64,000 bases of DNA. Source: Chenopodium formosanum (lineage: Eukaryota; Streptophyta; Magnoliopsida; Caryophyllales; Amaranthaceae). The position numbers and the translations under genes were made by a program. The notes under the pieces are model-generated. The model did not search any database. It was not told the origin of the DNA and saw nothing but the letters and a program-made list of their open reading frames with translations. Position 1 is the stretch's first letter. Each line of letters begins with the position of its first letter. This document shows positions 59,424-64,000 of this stretch, one piece after another. The DNA is taken from NCBI GenBank assembly GCA_024500155.1, contig CM044879.1, positions 2,805,501 through 2,869,500 on the forward strand, read 5' to 3'.

Positions 59424-60683
59424 ATGGAGATGGACTCGGGGGCTGACTCAGTGAGCTCAACACCGCGTTCAGTCCACCATAAACACCCTCTTTCCGACGA
59501 AAAATCGGTGGTTCGACTCATGGTTAGCTTCGGCGGTAAAATCCTCCCTCGTCCTCACGACAATCAGCTCCGTTACGTCGGTGGTGATACCAGAATCGTC
59601 GCCATTAATCGCACCTCCACTTTCTCTCTCCTACTTTCCAAGCTCTCGAAGCTTCTATCCTCCCCTCAAAACAACACCAACAATAACAACAACAATAATT
59701 CATCCTCTTCTTCAGCCGTCAACGCCGCCGTTGACTTCACCGTGAAATACCAGCTTCCCAACGAAGAACTCGACGCTTTGATTACAGTTTCGACGGACGA
59801 AGACGTCGAAAATATGATGGAGGAATTCGACAGATTATCAACCTCTTCAACGAATAAGATCCCGCGGTTGCGGCTTTTCCTGTTTCCGGATACGAATGAA
59901 GGAGGAGTTTCTAGAACTTCGAGTATCGCGTCGCTTCTAGATGGTTCTAGGAAGAGGGAGAATTGGTTTCTCGACGCTTTGAACGGCGGTTCTACTGGCG
60001 GCGGATTGGAAAGAGGAAGATCAGAAGCGTCGTCAATTGTTTCGGAAGTTCCAGATTATTTATTCGGGTTAGAAAGCTCTGATGAACCACCTCAACCTCC
60101 TGCAAAATTCAGGAATCGGTCTGGGTTAGCTGAACCGAACCCCGGTTCTGCCCCTGGTTCACCGGCTTTCGGTTCGGCTTCTTCTGCACCGTCTATGCCT
60201 AACCTTCCACCAGTTAAGACTAAACCGGAGAAGACAAATATGCATTCGGTTGAAGATGGGAGTGGTCCGGTTTGGAGTCATAATGTTAACCCGAGTTCAC
60301 CTTACCCGGCTCATGCGGTTCAGCAGCAGCAGCAGCCTATGCCGGTTTATTATGTACAGGCACCCGGGTCTGGGCCGGGTATGATTCCTCCTCATAGGAA
60401 TGTGGTTCCGGTTTCGGTTCCAATTCAAGGGCAGTATATGGCTCAATATGGGCCGGGTCCGGTTCAGGTTCCAGTTGGGTATCCGGGTCAGGGTCAGAAT
60501 CCGGGTCAAATGTATGAGATGCAAATGCAGGGGAATATGATTCAAAGTCAGGGTTTAAGTGGGATGAATCAGCCTGTTTATTATGGGGTTAATAATGGTG
60601 GTATGGTTGCTACTTATCCGGGTACGAATATGCCTATACATGGAGATGATGATGGATCAAAGGGCCGGACGTATCAAAGTTGA
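59424..60683 (+). CDS. PB1 domain-containing protein
   Basis: Single exon, 419 residues. The chosen ATG has good context (caacaatgg); an upstream in-frame codon is not ATG. Residues about 27-135 form a PB1 domain (RLMVSFGGKILPRP; QLRYVGGDTRIVAI; YQLPNEELDALITVSTDEDV). It has both the basic lysine near its start and the acidic DEDVENMMEEFD (OPCA) motif, so it could pair on both faces. An N-rich insertion lies inside the domain. Residues 190-420 are low-complexity, rich in G, P, Q and Y (QQQQ, YGPGPVQVPVGYPGQGQ). Resembles uncharacterised plant PB1 proteins of the octicosapeptide/Phox/Bem1p group. PB1 domains mediate protein-protein interaction. No damage seen. Confidence 0.88.
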   Translation: MEMDSGADSVSSTPRSVHHKHPLSDEKSVVRLMVSFGGKILPRPHDNQLRYVGGDTRIVAINRTSTFSLLLSKLSKLLSSPQNNTNNNNNNNSSSSSAVNAAVDFTVKYQLPNEELDALITVSTDEDVENMMEEFDRLSTSSTNKIPRLRLFLFPDTNEGGVSRTSSIASLLDGSRKRENWFLDALNGGSTGGGLERGRSEASSIVSEVPDYLFGLESSDEPPQPPAKFRNRSGLAEPNPGSAPGSPAFGSASSAPSMPNLPPVKTKPEKTNMHSVEDGSGPVWSHNVNPSSPYPAHAVQQQQQPMPVYYVQAPGSGPGMIPPHRNVVPVSVPIQGQYMAQYGPGPVQVPVGYPGQGQNPGQMYEMQMQGNMIQSQGLSGMNQPVYYGVNNGGMVATYPGTNMPIHGDDDGSKGRTYQS

Positions 60684-61310
60684 AATACTTCATCCGTCTC
60701 AAAATAATCAGTAACGCTACACTTAAAAGAACGTATAGATTATTTTAAACGAGTTGTCAATTATAATTTGCTATAGTAGTTCATAAAAAAGCTTCATCAT
60801 ACTCCGTAGTATGACACGGTGTTTAGTAAAAGTGTGCAGCAATCTTGTTTTTGCTTATTTTTGTTGATTTTTTTGGCTAAGTATGTTGTTTTTGGTGAAG
60901 TTATGGTTCTTCTATGTGAAGATTAAAAGGAAAGGAGAAATATTATTATTATTATTATTATTATTATATGTTGTATATAAAAAAGAAATTTGGTGGAGGT
61001 TTGTCAATTGTAAAGAATTTTGGGAGTTTGTCTATTTCATTGATAAATTTTGGCAAATAAAGTGAAAAGCTATGATGTTGCTAATTTGCCACAGTATTAC
61101 TTCGTAATTAATAAAGTTGTCCATACAAATTGGCATCATTTTACTTGGCATTGATGCATTGCCATTTTTGTGAGGGGCCTAACTCCAAAGGGTCAAATTC
61201 GATAATGAAATGTTTGTTTGTTACTTTGTTTAGTGGGGTTCTTTTTTCAAACTCTGTTTTATTTTAAATATAGTAGTTAGGAACTTAGGATCATTGAAAA
61301 AGTATATTAC
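60684..61310. other. 3' flank of the PB1 gene
   Basis: Presumed 3' UTR and spacer, with an (ATT)n run at 60940-60966. No other gene. Confidence 0.45.
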
Positions 61311-61481
61311 GGTTTTGTTTACTTCAACTTAATTTCAGTCTAGTTCAACTCTAATCAGTTTAGTTCATTTCAATTTAGTTCATAATTTCCTTCTCTCATA
61401 AAATATTCATTTCAGCTCCAATCAGTTCATTTAGCTCCAATTAGAACAATTCAGTTCAGCTCAGTAAATGTGAACAGGCCC
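61311..61481 (+). mobile_element. (TTCAG)n Tourist-like MITE, diverged
   Basis: Right end gtaaatgtgaacaggccc matches the family. Left end ggttttgtttacttc is a diverged partner. Flanked by TAC at 61308-61310 and 61482-61484. The interior has ttcagttc-type repeats with many changes and the family's aatttccttctctcataaaa core. Confidence 0.65.
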
Positions 61482-61908
61482 TACCTCGGTGAAATATTAT
61501 GTTTCATTTATTGCTATTATTTAAGAGGTATAAAATATTCAAAAGTTGTATATTATATATAAGGGAGATTATTTCAGCCTTGCCGAAAGAGAAGAGGAGC
61601 AGTAAGCACTGGAAGCCCCCCCCCCCCTTGCTGGTGCAGTCAAAGTTAACGCTGATGCATCTCTCGCCACTGAGGGATGGGTGAGAATGGGTGCGGTCGC
61701 AAGGGACAGTGAGGGGAAGGTTCTTTTCGCAGCAACTAGAAGAGTCAGTGCTTGTTGGCTGCCAGAGATAGCTGAAGCAAAGGCCGTGTGTATGGCAGTA
61801 AGGCTTGCTAAAGCTCATGGGTTCAATGATATAATAGTGGAGACCGATTGCCAGGTGCTTGTGAATCGCCTAACAAAAGCTGATGTTTTTCTCTCTGATT
61901 TAGATAAT

Positions 61909-63110
61909 GGCCTTGTTTGGCAATTGGCTGTTGGCTGTTGGCTGCTGGCTGTTTAACTTGGCTTGTTTGACTGGCTGTTATTATTGGCTGTTTGTAGTGG
62001 TTGTTTGACTATTTATTGTATGTAAACATGTTTGGTAAAATCAGCTGTTAGATATTGGCTGTAACTATGCAAAACAACCTTAAAGAGCATTATTATGTAT
62101 TCTTATACATTTATTATCAGTATTATTAATTATTAATTACTAATACAAAATATTAACTACTAATTTATAATTACTTATTATTAATTATAAACTACTAGTT
62201 ATTAAGTACTAATTACTAATTATTAAGCACTTAATATTAATTACATATTACTAACAATTGTTAATTACTAGTTATTAATAATTAAGTACTAATAAAAACT
62301 AATTACGGAGTACTAACTATTAATTTTTAAGTACTTATAACTACTAATTTACTAATTATTAAATAATAATTATTAATTACTAATAATAGATTATTAATTA
62401 CTAATTATAAATTATTAATTACTAATTTTTTATTACTAATTATAAATTATTAATTAATAAGTATGATTATGAATTACTAATTATAAATTATTAACTATTG
62501 ATTATTGATTATTAATTATTATTTATAAATTATTAATTACTAATTATTAATTATTGATTACTTATTATTAATTACTAATTACTAAATATTAATTATTAAT
62601 AATTAATTATTAATTATTGATTATTAATTATTAATTATAGAGTAATAATTATTAATTATTAATTACTGATTATTAATATTAATTAATTACCAATTATTAA
62701 TTACTAATTATTGATTGATAATTATTAATTATCAATTACTAATTATTGATTGATAATTATTAATTACTAATTATTAATTATTAATTACTAATTATTAATA
62801 TTAATTATTAATTATTAATTATTAATTATTAATTATTAATTATTAATTATTAATTATTAATTATTAATTATTAATTATTAATTATTAATTATTAATTATT
62901 AATTATTAATTATTAATTATTAATTATTAATTAAGGAGAATAAGTAATTTGTTTAATGAAAAGTCAAAAGCCAAAACCAAAAAGCCGGCTTTTTCACCTA
63001 GCTGAAAAGCCATTTACCAAACAAGTATTTTGGCTGTTTGACCAAAAGAAAAAGCCAAAAGCCAAAAACCAACCTAAAAGCCAACTAAAAGCCAATTACC
63101 AAACAAGGCC
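61909..63110. mobile_element. 1.2-kb MITE with heptamer satellite interior
   Basis: Terminal repeats GGCCTTGTTTGGCAATTGGC and its complement with one change. Direct AAT duplications at 61906-61908 and 63111-63113. The outer parts have ggctgttggct-type repeats. The middle ~840 bp (62090-62935) is made only of attaatta-type words. No coding capacity. Confidence 0.9.
62770..62934. repeat. (TTAATTA)n heptamer array
   Basis: Nearly perfect 7-bp repeats at the right end of the AT-rich interior of the MITE. The rest of the interior (62090-62770) is a decayed version with attact and attata variants. Confidence 0.9.
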
Positions 63111-63364
63111 AATGTGTTAGAAGATGTTCTCTCTTTAAGTTCTAGCTTTAATTCGATTGCTTGGAATCATGTTAGAAGAGATGGCAATTTTGTTGCTCAT
63201 CATTTAGCCAAGCTTATGCCTAGCGGTGTAGAACAAGTATGGGTGAATCTTTGCCCCCCGGAGATTTCACCTTATGTACTCTCGGACTTTTTGTCCTTTA
63301 ATTAATTTATACACCGTTATGTTCTTTCAAAAAAAAAAAATATAAGGGAGATAATATATTTTAA

Positions 63365-63792
<428 letters not shown>

Positions 63793-63981
63793 TCAATAAG
63801 CTCCTGGTAACGTCAATATAGCCTCCATTGTAGAAACACTCCCTTGGCCAATAGAAACAAACATCATCCCTCCATCTTCATCCTTTTGGCTCATCGAACT
63901 GCCCTTGTTTAGATAAGAGGTTAACCGATTCCAACTGTAAGTAGAATTATATTGGGTTGTGTCACAGATTTCTGCATACAC
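63793..63981 (-). CDS. last exon of an unidentified gene (partial)
   Basis: Open frame of 62 codons to TAA at 63793-63795, beginning directly after an acceptor-like gaattgtag at 63990-63982. The rest of the gene would lie right of the window. The segment has YAEICDTTQ, SMSQKDEDGGMMFVSIGQGS and a final LTLPGAY. It looks coding, but I recognise no family. Confidence 0.35.
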   Translation of the reverse strand: MYAEICDTTQYNSTYSWNRLTSYLNKGSSMSQKDEDGGMMFVSIGQGSVSTMEAILTLPGAY

Positions 63982-64000
63982 CTACAATTCATATTCTTGA

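Larger units (their letters stand above)
61560..63304 (+). pseudogene. RNase H-like (RVT_3) gene, broken by poly-C frameshift and a MITE
   Basis: The frame before the poly-C tract (ALPKEKRSSKHWKPPPP) and the frame after it (GAVKVNADAS) look like successive parts of one RVT_3 protein, but a run of 12 C (61616-61627) puts them out of frame. The domain continues through NADAS, EIAEAKAV and VETDCQVL to SDLDN at 61908, where a 1202-bp MITE interrupts it. After the MITE the same frame resumes as VLEDVLSL, HVRRDGNFVAHHLAK and ends SFN at TAA (63302-63304). All four acidic positions can be traced, with H in place of the last D (NFVAHHLA). Unrelated in detail to the pair at 3-5.6 kb. Confidence 0.8.

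Noticed and set aside
60297..60545. Antisense ORF within the PB1 gene
   Set aside because: Shadow of the Q/G/P-rich coding region on the other strand.

Overview
This window looks like nuclear DNA of a flowering plant, a eudicot. The genes have GT-AG introns and are far apart. The spacers are AT-rich and full of small transposons (Tourist-like, Stowaway-like, hAT-like and Mutator-like), a tRNA-derived SINE and miniature LTR elements. The gene content is typical of plants: UDP-glycosyltransferases with a PSPG box, equilibrative nucleoside transporters, a PB1-domain protein and an FHA-PIN protein. My impression from repeat style is Caryophyllales, but nothing here proves it. No tRNA or rRNA gene, CRISPR array or bacterial-type operon was seen. 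All exon models were built by eye from splice signals, reading phase and comparison between paralogues.

Layout. 1-2.7 kb: last exon of a TSSC4-like gene (+). 2.8-5.6 kb: a tandem duplication carrying two RNase H-like (RVT_3) genes (-), one frameshifted. 6.3-13.9 kb: two complete two-exon UGT86-type glycosyltransferases (-) and a shredded third copy broken by MITEs. 12.9-16.6 kb: a MITE-dense stretch. 17.2-19.8 kb: a five-exon gene (+) joining an FHA domain to a PIN domain, followed by a stray copy of an ENT-gene 5' region. 21.4-27.2 kb: no recognised gene, but four minus-strand exons splice in frame into a 114-residue candidate. 27.36-30.55 kb: a non-autonomous hAT-like element with an 8-bp target duplication that contains about seven copies of a ~320-bp repeat.

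31.6-52.3 kb: a cluster of four intact nine-exon ENT nucleoside-transporter genes (-) and one ENT pseudogene. The first 13 kb is a duplicated two-gene block. In one block the second gene has been reduced to its last two exons and then hit by a SINE and a hAT-like element. A miniature LTR element sits in one block and its empty site is still visible in the other. A Mutator-like element of about 3.15 kb separates the third and fourth ENT genes. 52.3-59.4 kb: repeats only. 59.4-60.7 kb: an intact single-exon PB1-domain gene (+). 61.5-63.3 kb: an RNase H-like gene (+) broken by a poly-C frameshift and by a 1.2-kb MITE with a clean 3-bp target duplication. 63.8-64 kb: the last exon of an unidentified gene (-).

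Functionally, the recognisable genes concern glucosylation of small molecules (UGT pair), nucleoside transport (ENT cluster), U5 snRNP-linked biology (TSSC4-like, by family), possible RNA or meiotic roles (FHA-PIN, by family) and PB1 signalling. Nothing indicates that they form one pathway. The main story is local gene duplication followed by transposon-driven decay, and the order of events can be read from nested insertions.
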